Position numbers and translations under genes: made by a program. Positions 1-8,839 of a stretch of 52,348 nt of DNA are shown one piece after another. This DNA comes from Coemansia sp. RSA 922. Its lineage: Eukaryota; Kickxellomycota; Kickxellomycetes; Kickxellales; Kickxellaceae. The first letter of the stretch is position 1. Each line of letters starts with the position of its first letter. The notes beneath the pieces were generated by a model, which saw only the letters and a program-made list of their open reading frames with translations, was not told the DNA's origin and searched no databases. The stretch is from positions 1 to 52,348 of the forward strand of contig JANBQS010000030.1 in NCBI GenBank assembly GCA_027577415.1, given 5' to 3'.

Positions 1-2523
1 GCCGCCAAGCGAATGCCCAGTAACCACTAGTCCGTACTCTGGGTATAGGCGTAGAGCCTCGGCTACTTCCTTGAATACCTCTGAGGACTGGTCAGCGAGC
101 AGGAGCGCTGAATGCCACATGCCAGAGTGTACGCGGAAATCGCTCCGCTCTGTCGACGGATGGTCAGACAAATATATGGTCTCGTACTCGCAGATCATGT
201 CGATGAACAGGTCCGAAATACCCAGCGTCCCGCGACACGCCAGGACAATCGAGCGCGTGGCGTGGTCGACGGCAATATAGTGTACTAGTGCGTGGATCGA
301 CGGGTTCCGGTACACTAGGCGCTGCCTAAATTTGTCGAAGCGGCGGACCTGACCCGGAGTCGGCTCAGGACTCGGCGACTCGGAGCCCAGTATCCGCGAC
401 ACAAGGCCTGGAATCACGGGCACGGCAGACAGCACCGCCATGGGCGACGGTAGCCGCTGGCTTATGCCGCCTATAATACTACCCAGCCAGCCTCTTTTCT
501 CTGCTGTAGCAGGCTCCGGCTCTTCGCGTTTTGGCTTGTGTCTCAGCTTACGCTCCACAGCCGACGCCTGCGCATTGGCGGCCTTTGTGACGCCGGGCAC
601 GATGGGAGGCACATAGGACGAGAACAAAAGGTCGCCCAGTGGGATGCCCGTATGCTGCGAAAAGCAACGGTGGTTAGGGTGCTCCGATAGCTGCCGCCTC
701 CTCCGGTGTCTGCGCACCGGTGCCCGCTTATGAACCCTGGGCGATGCGGCGCGGAAATGCCTTCGTTCGTACACACGCTGCGACTCGGGCCTAGACGGAT
801 TGAAAGTAGAGTGCGTATGGTATGTGCTCATAGGCTGAGCGCGAGGCAATTTACTAGGGCCAGGCGACACTGCTGAATCCATAGACAGAACGCTGTTGGA
901 CTGCGATAGGCGGTTGACCTCGTAGTCGCCAAACTCGTCGATAAGCGCGCGGGCATCGATCATGCCATGGGACAGACCCAGCACTTGCATGAAGCTGTGG
1001 CCGTACGCTGACGACGCTACCGAAATGAACCGCGCTAAATTGAACAACAGCGGCTTGCGTGGAAACTCCTGCTGCATCCAGGGCGACTCCACAGCGGGAG
1101 GAGCTCCGTCCAGCATTGGAATGTCGTCCAAAGTGGTTTCGCGGGTGCTCGGCGTCTCCTCGGCAATCGTATTTGACCGATGTATATCTGGTGTCACGGG
1201 GAACTGCGGCGAAGAGACGAGGGATGCTGGTGCCGACTCAAATGGCATCGACACTCCGCGCGGCACAGATGGGCTCTGATCCGAGTCACTTGTGTCGGTC
1301 CCGTGCGTCTGAGCCGCTGCAGCTGACTCGCGTACCATCAGCAAAGTGCTCCACAACGACGATTTGCTGCGTGACGTGTCATGTGCGTCTTCTTTGACGT
1401 CAGGTTTCTGGTGCTGTTCGTTGCGTATCGACAGCTTGCGCAGCGCCTCCATGAGCCTCTGGTCCCAGTCTGGGTCCAAGTGCGAGGATCCCTCCTGGTC
1501 GCTCAACGCATGGTACCCGTCGTCCTCGCTCGAGCTAGCAACATCCTGAACATGCGCATCGAGAGAAACCTCTCTCTCGTGATCGACCAAAGGCGTAGCA
1601 GGTGTCCTATCAGCGGGCGTCCTGGCTTTGCCAGGCACGGGCTTGCCATTACTGTCGATGAACTTTCGCGGACAGAACTCTGGACCCGCCTGCATATTCG
1701 AGTACACCAGTTCCATGCGGTAAGGGCGGGTCCTCCCGTGCGTAACCACCTGTAGGCATATCCAAGCAACAATGGTCTTGAGTACTTGGCTGCCGAATCC
1801 CACTACCCCGTATTCATCGATGAGTGCGCGGATCTCCGGGTTCTTTTCAAATGCCTCTCTCCTACACATATGCATAAACGACGCCAATACACGCGACGTG
1901 TCAGTCGACCCGAACAATGCGTCAAAGAATCGCACAGACTCGCCAGCCGCATGCAACCCCATGTTCACAGCCCCGGTGTATAACGAGAATCCGCCCTCCA
2001 ATACGCTCTCCGCCGCCGCCAGTGACTGATTCACTACAGAGTACCCGGCCGCTGTCGTCGACCCAACCAGCCGCGATACTATGCGGGGATTGAGCGACGA
2101 CAAGGGTGAGAGAACGCTGGCCACGGCCAATCCCAGGGACCTCACTTCCTCCCACGCCGCAGTGCCAAGCCATATACCGCTGTTGGTACTGTCCGTGACT
2201 GTGTCGAAGATGGCTTCCCAGAATAAACCAGTTATTTCTAGGCTCAAGCGCGTCACTCCCGATGCCTGCGACACGAGCGTTGCCATGCGTTGAGGCAGTA
2301 ATGGCGCTCGACGCCGCCAGTGGTGAGGCTGTTGTTTTGAACCCTCATCGCTACTGTCTTCCTCTCGTGAGGTCCCCCGCTTCATACCTCTTTGCCCTGT
2401 TTTGACTTCTATGTAGCTGTCGTCGTCAGAGTCCGCCATATCATCATTGCCTGTTGCTACCAGTGGCCTAGCGCGTATATACAGCCCCATGTCGTAGTCT
2501 TTGGGCTGAGCCCTTTCACCCAT
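1..2523 (-). CDS. Lipase class 3, sn1-diacylglycerol-lipase type (C-terminal part off window)
   Basis: Minus-strand reading frame open from a Met at 2523 to the left edge (841 codons in the window). The last visible residues are the nucleophile elbow GHSLGG, with the Ser codon at 12-10. About 70 residues earlier is the LACRGTLGISDLFIDM stretch, typical of the oxyanion region in lipase_3 / sn1-specific diacylglycerol lipases, enzymes that hydrolyse membrane diacylglycerol. The N-terminal 550 residues are Ser/Pro-rich and probably regulatory, with basic RRHRRRR-type patches. The catalytic Asp and His lie outside the window. In-frame Mets at 2523, 2490 and 2439 all fit as starts; I took the most upstream. 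The family call is firm; the exact enzyme within it is inferred. Confidence 0.85.
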   Translation of the reverse strand, partial: MGERAQPKDYDMGLYIRARPLVATGNDDMADSDDDSYIEVKTGQRGMKRGTSREEDSSDEGSKQQPHHWRRRAPLLPQRMATLVSQASGVTRLSLEITGLFWEAIFDTVTDSTNSGIWLGTAAWEEVRSLGLAVASVLSPLSSLNPRIVSRLVGSTTAAGYSVVNQSLAAAESVLEGGFSLYTGAVNMGLHAAGESVRFFDALFGSTDTSRVLASFMHMCRREAFEKNPEIRALIDEYGVVGFGSQVLKTIVAWICLQVVTHGRTRPYRMELVYSNMQAGPEFCPRKFIDSNGKPVPGKARTPADRTPATPLVDHEREVSLDAHVQDVASSSEDDGYHALSDQEGSSHLDPDWDQRLMEALRKLSIRNEQHQKPDVKEDAHDTSRSKSSLWSTLLMVRESAAAAQTHGTDTSDSDQSPSVPRGVSMPFESAPASLVSSPQFPVTPDIHRSNTIAEETPSTRETTLDDIPMLDGAPPAVESPWMQQEFPRKPLLFNLARFISVASSAYGHSFMQVLGLSHGMIDARALIDEFGDYEVNRLSQSNSVLSMDSAVSPGPSKLPRAQPMSTYHTHSTFNPSRPESQRVYERRHFRAASPRVHKRAPVRRHRRRRQLSEHPNHRCFSQHTGIPLGDLLFSSYVPPIVPGVTKAANAQASAVERKLRHKPKREEPEPATAEKRGWLGSIIGGISQRLPSPMAVLSAVPVIPGLVSRILGSESPSPEPTPGQVRRFDKFRQRLVYRNPSIHALVHYIAVDHATRSIVLACRGTLGISDLFIDMICEYETIYLSDHPSTERSDFRVHSGMWHSALLLADQSSEVFKEVAEALRLYPEYGLVVTGHSLGG

Positions 2524-2766
2524 TGCTTCTTGTGAATTATAAAGTCTCTGAATTTCAATAAAGTGAACAAAAAAAAAATGCGGGGAAAAATAAGAGAACA
2601 ACTGTGTGGAGAGAAAAAAAAAAAGAATAAAGAGAGAGACCCCCTTGGGTTACTTTGCAAAGAGCGATAATCGGGCAATCCATACAAAAAAAAAGCTCAG
2701 GCCAAGATATAGTGCCCCGTGCGGCATTACAGGTCACACGCACCTGGATAAATTAAGGTGGTCACA

Positions 2767-3321
2767 TTAACAAACGTGAAAATACAGTACTCTAATAAAA
2801 GATAATCTACATCCCCTCCGACTCTCAGTGGGCCAAGCGTTTCGGGCAGGAGTATACCTGATTAAATTAAGCTTTCGTATGCAAAGCTGTGTATTGGAGA
2901 TCTGATATCTGGTGGCATAGTACATGTAATTCCTAGAATACCAACACCTGAATCGTTCACCCACAGTAGCATAGATAGACACCACGTAGGTGGGAAACTC
3001 GGCCTCAGTAACGGCATCGAGCATTGTTCCGATATTCGGGAGTGGTGCGTATAGATCCAATAAAAGTGCCAGCGAATTGAGCAAGGAAAGAGCTTTCGAA
3101 AGGGATAATTTTGCTTCTCTTAGTAACGAAAAGTGAATAGATAAGCGGTCACCAGGTAATGAAAGTACTGATAGTAGTTTACCACTCAATGGTTTTCCTT
3201 CAATATTTTGCACAGGCGCCCTTGGACCAATGCTTAGAGCAAGTCCAGTCGCCTCCGCATACATGGCTAAACGGCCAGGTACAAGAGTACCCAAGGACTC
3301 AAATATGGCACACAGGAGCAC
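2767..3321 (-). pseudogene. Truncated F-box-like/LRR-like family relict, left copy
   Basis: A 184-codon frame with no ATG at its start; the first in-frame Met is about 20 codons in (MYAEATG). Its middle aligns with the C-terminal part of the intact 561-residue neighbour: LSKALSLLNSLALLLDLYAP against LSIWDAMTLIQSLPLLSDIH, and VGERFRCWYSRNY against MGTRFRCWHF. The N-terminal two thirds of the family protein are missing, and the region upstream reads in another frame. It lies divergent to the intact gene at 3617. The inverted copy at 10842-11318 keeps the same frame open with only about ten residue changes, so it may be an expressed short protein rather than dead. I call it a relict because of the missing start and domain. 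Confidence 0.6.
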
Positions 3322-5285
3322 TAAACACTTTTTGTCTACTCACGATTACTACGGAACTCCAAACCGCTTCTGTCATCATCCGACAATCATCTGCAATAAT
3401 ATGTAAATCTCTATGATGTTTGTCCTGTCGTAATCCATCTGCCAGTACCACACAAAGACGATTCCCGTAACGGCAAAGCACAAGACAGGATGTTCCCGGC
3501 TGTGGCCAATTCCGGGCCAAATTGCTGCGGATGTACATTTACTTTTTTCACCTGTCTTTCATCACCCTAGTATTTGTTTTTGAGCTTGATTGTCATTATC
3601 GCCTTAACAACGCCAAATGCCTTCTCTGTCGCCGCTGCAAACCCTTCCACTTCATGCTGTCGAGAGGATAGTTGACCATGTCGCCATCAACATTCGTCAG
3701 ACGTTTAACATTGCCAATCCGGCCATGCTCTTTGAGAAATATCACATTTTTCAAATGCCGTTACTCTGGGTGTGTCGTATCTTTCGCACTGTTGTTCTCT
3801 CGCGCTTTTTTACGCGCTACGGTCTGTGCTTCGACAAGGACACAATATTTGAGTGTACAATCCCGTGTACTCGCTGCCAGAAACTGCTCAATGGTCCATT
3901 TCGCCTTATGACTAAAGAGATAACAATGTCGGTAGACCCATGGAACGTGTACTCTGGAAATGCCCTAGCAGCACTATCCCAAATTTCCTATAACGACTGT
4001 TTGTTTCCACTGGCCCGTACGCTCAAAGTAACCTTTTTTAGTACTCGGGATAACGAGGGGAATGTAGCTGTGTCTCAGGATATTGAAGCTAACATTAGCG
4101 CGTTTGTACGACGGATTCGGCAACTGGCGCCCAGGCTCAATATGGTCAAGATGTCGGGTGGCCCTGATCCGATGGAACGTGTAGATGTGACCTATCACTA
4201 TTTCGGCAGTTTAACCACACAGCTCGTTCAGTTTACGTCTCGGATTGATATTTCCTATGGCTTTGGCAGAGCCTTCCATTTTCTGAATGCGGATGCTATT
4301 CGCAACCTGACGTATCTTGCCTGTAAATTCGAACTTGGTGGCGAGCAGACCGTGCAGCTGATACGTCAGAATGCGCCTACTCTGCAATACTTGCACGTCG
4401 CATATCGTTGCGTCAATATCTCCGGCATTATCCAAGATGCTGACGGTAGCCATGTCGAGTACCCGCGTTTAGAGACGCTGGAGGTAAATCGGGGATATGA
4501 TTCAAGAACGCCACTACGATACACATTTGATGGCGCAGTACCGTTTCCTAGCCTTCGGCGTCTGGTCTGTGTTAACGAGTACCCATTCGGCGACGACCTG
4601 GTATTGTTTAGAGGCAACGCAGCTACTCTCGAGTTTCTACAGCTGACTATGACCCGCGAACTAGCAATAACGCTTCCCCAGAGCAACATATTTACGGCGA
4701 CTAGCCATCCGAAATTACAGTGCGTCATTTTGAAGCTGCATCCAAGCATGATGCCAGTTAATTACGCCGACGACCCAGAAATAATACGGTTCATGATGGA
4801 CATTGCGCCTGATGCAGCCGTAAGAAAAATTTCTGAATGGTGCGTAAACCAATTGCCTCCACCATTGCTCTCGCTGTTTAGCAAGCACACTAGCCTCCAA
4901 GTCCTGGACCTGCCGGGCATGAGCCTGTCAATCTGGGACGCCATGACGTTGATACAGTCTCTTCCGCTACTCTCGGATATTCATGCCACGGTTCCAACGC
5001 TCGACCCAATGCCCGATGGCGTCACTGCCCGCAATGTCGTCACATATGTGACCTCTAACTATTCGCCAATGGGTACGCGGTTCCGGTGCTGGCATTTTCG
5101 GGGTGACATTTCAGTACGAATGAAGGACAAGGTGAAACCATTTTTGCTGCTGGCGTTGGCATGTCCCAACTTTGACTATGCTGCTGCATTAGACTACGAG
5201 CGTGAAAAGTTTGCGAAACTACTGGAAAAGACCATCGACACAGCGGCTTATAAAAAGCATGCACCTCGTTTGCGCCGTTTACTGC
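2769..5285. repeat. Left arm of a large inverted duplication
   Basis: This stretch is matched in reverse complement by 8880-11415. Homology begins at the outer side near the CACGTTTG motif (about 2769 on this arm, 11415 on the other). It ends at the inner side within the last codons of the F-box-like gene (RRLL, about 5285 and 8880). Each arm contains one intact F-box-like gene and one truncated relative transcribed away from it. I saw no target-site duplication or terminal repeat at the outer ends. Confidence 0.9.
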
Positions 5286-5302
5286 CTTATAGACTGGAAT
5301 AA
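3617..5302 (+). CDS. F-box-like / LRR-like protein, left copy
   Basis: 561 residues, ATG at 3617, TAA stop, no intron. The N-terminus LPLHAVERIVDHVAI resembles the degenerate F-box-like start of a large family expanded in Kickxellales. A helix with MPLLWVCRIFRTVVLSRFF and a CTRCQ motif follow, then repeated Leu-rich segments (for example FPSLRRLVCVNEYPF and LPLLSDIHATVP) as in F-box/LRR substrate receptors. A role as an SCF ubiquitin-ligase adaptor is inference from that resemblance. It is nearly identical to 8840-10546 on the opposite strand, differing at about 28 residues by hand count. It converges on the tyrosinase gene, leaving only 57 bp between the stops. The last five residues (PYRLE) are where homology with the other copy ends. 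Confidence 0.8.
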   Translation: MPSLSPLQTLPLHAVERIVDHVAINIRQTFNIANPAMLFEKYHIFQMPLLWVCRIFRTVVLSRFFTRYGLCFDKDTIFECTIPCTRCQKLLNGPFRLMTKEITMSVDPWNVYSGNALAALSQISYNDCLFPLARTLKVTFFSTRDNEGNVAVSQDIEANISAFVRRIRQLAPRLNMVKMSGGPDPMERVDVTYHYFGSLTTQLVQFTSRIDISYGFGRAFHFLNADAIRNLTYLACKFELGGEQTVQLIRQNAPTLQYLHVAYRCVNISGIIQDADGSHVEYPRLETLEVNRGYDSRTPLRYTFDGAVPFPSLRRLVCVNEYPFGDDLVLFRGNAATLEFLQLTMTRELAITLPQSNIFTATSHPKLQCVILKLHPSMMPVNYADDPEIIRFMMDIAPDAAVRKISEWCVNQLPPPLLSLFSKHTSLQVLDLPGMSLSIWDAMTLIQSLPLLSDIHATVPTLDPMPDGVTARNVVTYVTSNYSPMGTRFRCWHFRGDISVRMKDKVKPFLLLALACPNFDYAAALDYEREKFAKLLEKTIDTAAYKKHAPRLRRLLPYRLE

Positions 5303-5358
5303 CTCTGAATCTTTTGTTGGTTATTCTTGGTCGTGTAAATATATTAAGAGTGTATTAT

Positions 5359-6618
5359 TTAGTAGGGAGACACATATGTGCTGTTGTTGAGCAAGTCGAT
5401 TAGACGACATGCATCGCGGTACACTTTTTCCACACGTTCAGGAACAAATCCATGCATTTTGACCCAATCCTCCTTCATACGCGCCGGATACACCAGCGCC
5501 TTCTTATACCCGCCGCATTTATCTTTAGGAGGGCTCGGACTGTTTATCTCCATACGCGAGGGTCCGAGAAGCGCCACCTTTGGGAAAAATTCCCTAAGTT
5601 CGGCCTGTTCACCTAACGCCCTATGAATCCTCGCCATTTCCAGCTCATGACTAGCCGTGTTAGACGAGCCGCTGAAAGACACCGTAGTATTGCCCACAGG
5701 CGTAATCTTCATGCGACCATTATCGTCAGATGAGGCTCCAGGATATCTGCTAGGCGCATTCGGTGCCGAATCGTAAAAATAGCACATGCCGTTGAACCCA
5801 AGAACCATGACCGAGCCCACAGCCTGACTGCCAAAGCTGACGGCTCGATCTTCAGGAATAATATCAGACAGCTGTGCCTCGCCATGAGTTCCAGGCCCAT
5901 TGTACTCGAAGAGCCGACTCTGACTGTTCTGCCACTGCCACCACAGTCGGTCGATATTGGCATGATGCATGTAGAAAAAGAAATCGTTTGGCGCATACCT
6001 CGTTCCCGCATCCCCGCCCAACCCGATATGCGTAGCCCCGTGAATGCTAAACTCGATGTGCTCGCGGAAATCCGACAACTGATCATCCCTCTGAATAAAC
6101 GATGAGATCAGTTCAGCAGGAACCCACGGCAATATCGACCCATCGCCGCCGCTGAACCGCCGACTCAGACAATGCCGATTGGGGAACCCCAGAGTCCAGT
6201 TCCCCTGGATCCCCGACTGCAAGCATCCCTGGGCTCCTTCCCCATTACCACCCAATGCCGCAGAGCGCAAAACGGGGCTCGACTCGGGTGTCCGATAGTC
6301 CCGCGTGGTATCCCAGTAGGGTATGGTGAATGAGGGGTCGATTTGTCTACCAAGGTTCTCAAACTCTAGGACAAAGCGGCGGTGGAAAGGGAAAAACGCG
6401 GAATGCCCATGCACGTTGTCGAAAACCGCGTCATGCGTCCTAGCGAACCGTCCAAATTGCCCATCAAGATGCAACTTTGAAAGCACCGTTTGCATAGTTT
6501 GCCAGTCGCTGTCTGTGAGTGAGTGAGCCGACCGACGGACTCGCATATCATCACACTGCACTGGCCCCTGTGCAGCAACTAACGATGCGAGCGCAATAAC
6601 GAGCAACTTGAATGCCAT
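5359..6618 (-). CDS. Secreted tyrosinase (type 3 copper oxidase), copy 1
   Basis: 419 residues from ATG at 6618. An N-terminal hydrophobic segment (MAFKLLVIALASLVAAQG) is a good signal peptide. CuA site: His62, His70 and His79 in THD...HGHSAFFPFHRRF. CuB site: HGATH (His193, His197) and the HHANIDRLWWQW motif near 218. These are the six copper ligands of tyrosinase/catechol-oxidase domains, which oxidise phenols to o-quinones for melanin or wall cross-linking. An IPYWD motif follows CuA as usual. The C-terminus ends in a Y-V-S-P-Y motif shared with the second tyrosinase at 16595. It sits in the spacer of the inverted duplication, tail to tail with the left F-box-like gene. The substrate is not predictable from sequence. 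Confidence 0.92.
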   Translation of the reverse strand: MAFKLLVIALASLVAAQGPVQCDDMRVRRSAHSLTDSDWQTMQTVLSKLHLDGQFGRFARTHDAVFDNVHGHSAFFPFHRRFVLEFENLGRQIDPSFTIPYWDTTRDYRTPESSPVLRSAALGGNGEGAQGCLQSGIQGNWTLGFPNRHCLSRRFSGGDGSILPWVPAELISSFIQRDDQLSDFREHIEFSIHGATHIGLGGDAGTRYAPNDFFFYMHHANIDRLWWQWQNSQSRLFEYNGPGTHGEAQLSDIIPEDRAVSFGSQAVGSVMVLGFNGMCYFYDSAPNAPSRYPGASSDDNGRMKITPVGNTTVSFSGSSNTASHELEMARIHRALGEQAELREFFPKVALLGPSRMEINSPSPPKDKCGGYKKALVYPARMKEDWVKMHGFVPERVEKVYRDACRLIDLLNNSTYVSPY

Positions 6619-7299
6619 GCTTGTAAATTAGTATGTAACTTTAGCGGGGGAAAAAATAGCATAAATGGAGAGAGAAGAAAGACAAGGTTTTGTGTGAGAT
6701 TATGCCTCAAAATATATGCGGCTGAAAACTCCCAACTAGTTTTTCATTAGAAAACTAGAAAGGTGGGGATTGACCGCTCTTCAATCTATTCTGAAACGGT
6801 CGATAGATGCCCTTAAGGAGTTTATAGCAAATCGCACTGTTTCAGTTACTAGATCTAGAACGCGAACCTATTTATCTCAAAGAAAACAACCGAAAGTCGA
6901 TCACACATGATATTCTGATCAGCTCTGGATATCTTGTTCCCCACATCACTTGGATCTAGACCGCGATCCTACTAGATACTTGGCCGATAAATAATTAGTT
7001 AATTATGTGTGTTGGCCATTACACTTGGGATTAGCTACAATTGTATATATAAATATATATCTTACAAGGCTTTGCAGGCTTTGCAAGCCTTACCACTATT
7101 GGACAACAAGCGCCTCAGACGTGGCGCATCATGTCAGAATCTAGGCTCATTGATTTTCTCCTCCATCGGCTTCATAAATGGCTCGCGGCGGTCTTTATCC
7201 ACCGCTGTGCAGTCAAAATTTGAGCATTCCTGTGCCATTAACAGCACACAAGGTCGCTACCTCCGCGTAGTCACCTTTATCGGAGCGATTAATCAACCA
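6619..7299. other. Intergenic, AT-rich
   Basis: Upstream region of the tyrosinase. It includes paired ACTAGATCTAGAACGCGA / GGATCTAGACCGCGATCC-like short repeats near 6850 and 6950 and a small GGCTTTGCA repeat near 7070. No coding frame is convincing. A clear TATA box for the tyrosinase was not found. Confidence 0.5.
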
Positions 7300-7525
7300 G
7301 CGGGTCGCTATCATGCATGAGCACTGTCCTCCTCTCTACGATATCAAAGAGCTGAGCGAGTGCTATGATTTACACGTTACGGCTATCAGGAAGAAGGGTG
7401 TGGTCCATCTCATTTAGGCGGTAGCGCTGCTCCAAGTCACAATAATAGGGGCGGAACGAGAGCTTACGGACCAGTGGAAAGACACAACCCCCATACGGTG
7501 CGTTCAGTAGTCGCTGGAGCGCTTT
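7300..7525 (-). pseudogene. Decayed fragment of the F-box-like family
   Basis: Minus-strand reading from about 7522 gives ALQRLLNAPYGGCVFPLVRK and continues to a TAA at 7372-7370. This aligns with ALAALSQISYNDCLFPLARTL of the intact copy at 3617 (around residue 115). A stop lies just upstream in the same frame, and there is no start or downstream continuation of length. It is therefore an isolated relict of a third, more diverged family member inside the spacer of the inverted repeat. The alignment was made by eye. Confidence 0.55.
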
Positions 7526-7816
7526 TGTCTTGCATTATGTCGGGAGTTTATGTGGGGGGAGGATTGCCTGACAGGATTGCAAATCAGAACATTATTTGAG
7601 GAGATAGACTTTGTAGCTCCTCTGACCTTGTTTTGCATTTTATTTTTACTTTCCAGAAGAAAAAATTACTTAAGCCGAGTTTCTTTTCTCTCCCCTTCCC
7701 CAACAAATTCCTGCTGCATGGTGATGTGTGTTTTGCAAGCCACCTCCCCCAACTGCTCGTGGGAACCGGTTCAGCGAGAGAGACATCCTTCTAAGCAGCC
7801 GCAGCAACAGTGAAGG

Positions 7817-7824
7817 TATTTAAA
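7817..7824 (+). promoter_or_regulatory. TATA-like element
   Basis: TATTTAAA about 80 bp before the ATG at 7905, followed by a CT-rich leader. Plausible core promoter for the orphan spacer gene, but not a perfect box. Confidence 0.3.
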
Positions 7825-7904
7825 CAGGGATTGTGCCCACCCTTCTCACCTCTCTTTTTCTTTTCTTCACTCATCTTTTGCACACATCATTTTTTATATT
7901 TACA

Positions 7905-8465
7905 ATGTTTGGGGTCGACTTTGTGATTTTTGTAGAGTATTGTTTACTAATCTCTACTGTATACTTAATTTTCTTTCAAGCAGGCCCAGGTGAGGACAAG
8001 CCCAGCGCCAGTGACAGGTCGAGCCAGTCTGCCAGCACCTTAGGCAGAGGACCAGCCCAGAGGAGCAAGGAGCAGCTCGAAGACCTCGCCCGCGCAAAAG
8101 CCGATAGTAAAAAGTATTTTATCCCGAAAAGCGGCTGCCACCTTTGCTTTAATTATCGCGTGGAGCTTGAGGAAGCCGCCTTGTCATTACTTTCGGCCAC
8201 GAGGGAAGCGGAGTACCACTGGACGTACATGCGGGACAACTGCCATGACCGTCTCGTGTCAATCAAGGCAGACATTGCCATGTACAGTGCTCAGCTTGCC
8301 CTTAACGCCCTGGTTCGCGAGGCTAAGGACCACGCGAGGGAGGACTATTTAGAGATGGTAGCGGAGGTGAGACGAGACAAAATAGCTTGGAAACTTCAAG
8401 AAATGAGTGCCGTGCTAGACCGGGTTCGCTGGAAATATAGCAGGCGAGGCGATTACGCTATGTAG
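7905..8465 (+). CDS. Orphan single-pass membrane protein with coiled-coil tail
   Basis: I do not recognise this protein. 186 residues from the ATG at 7905; a longer frame to 7833 would need a GTG start. Residues about 4-25 are strongly hydrophobic (FVIFVEYCLLISTVYLIFF), a signal anchor or TM helix. A polar Ser/Gly linker comes next, then a helical charged region with a CHLC motif and heptad-like spacing to the end. Base composition changes from AT-rich in the TM segment to GC-rich right after a CTTTCAAGCAG sequence, which resembles a 3' splice site. I tested the GT donors before it, and none gave an in-frame intron of reasonable size, so I kept the uninterrupted frame. It sits in the spacer of the inverted duplication. 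Confidence 0.5.
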   Translation: MFGVDFVIFVEYCLLISTVYLIFFQAGPGEDKPSASDRSSQSASTLGRGPAQRSKEQLEDLARAKADSKKYFIPKSGCHLCFNYRVELEEAALSLLSATREAEYHWTYMRDNCHDRLVSIKADIAMYSAQLALNALVREAKDHAREDYLEMVAEVRRDKIAWKLQEMSAVLDRVRWKYSRRGDYAM

Positions 8466-8839
8466 CACACCATCTGCTATTTGAGATGAGACTGCGCGGC
8501 TCAGCGCGCCATTATCAGTTGGCATTCTGCTGGTCAGGGTGCTACTGGAGGCGACTCCGCGCACGTCATCAATAACAACGCCACGGCCAGAGCATTGTTG
8601 GCCATTCTCTTTTTACTCATTTCTCATTATTAGCACTTTTCTTCTTTAGCCTTGGTTAGTCTCAACAAGTTCAATTACATCTATACTCTTGCGACAAAAG
8701 TACACAGAAATAGTTAGGGCACAAAGGTGTCAAGAATAAATATGTGAAATAGGTAATTAATTCTAGCCAAAAAAATATACCTATTGCTCCTCTTGGTAAT
8801 CAGTTTGGCTGGCTGCTGCCATTGCCGCTTCCTTTTGCG
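8466..8839. other. Intergenic
   Basis: 3' flank of two converging genes. I see no coding frame, RNA gene or repeat. Confidence 0.5.

Noticed and set aside
7905..7983. Intron removing the hydrophobic start of the orphan spacer protein
   Set aside because: The acceptor-like CAAGCAG is good, but the GT donors I tried gave a frameshift, an early stop or an intron under 40 nt.
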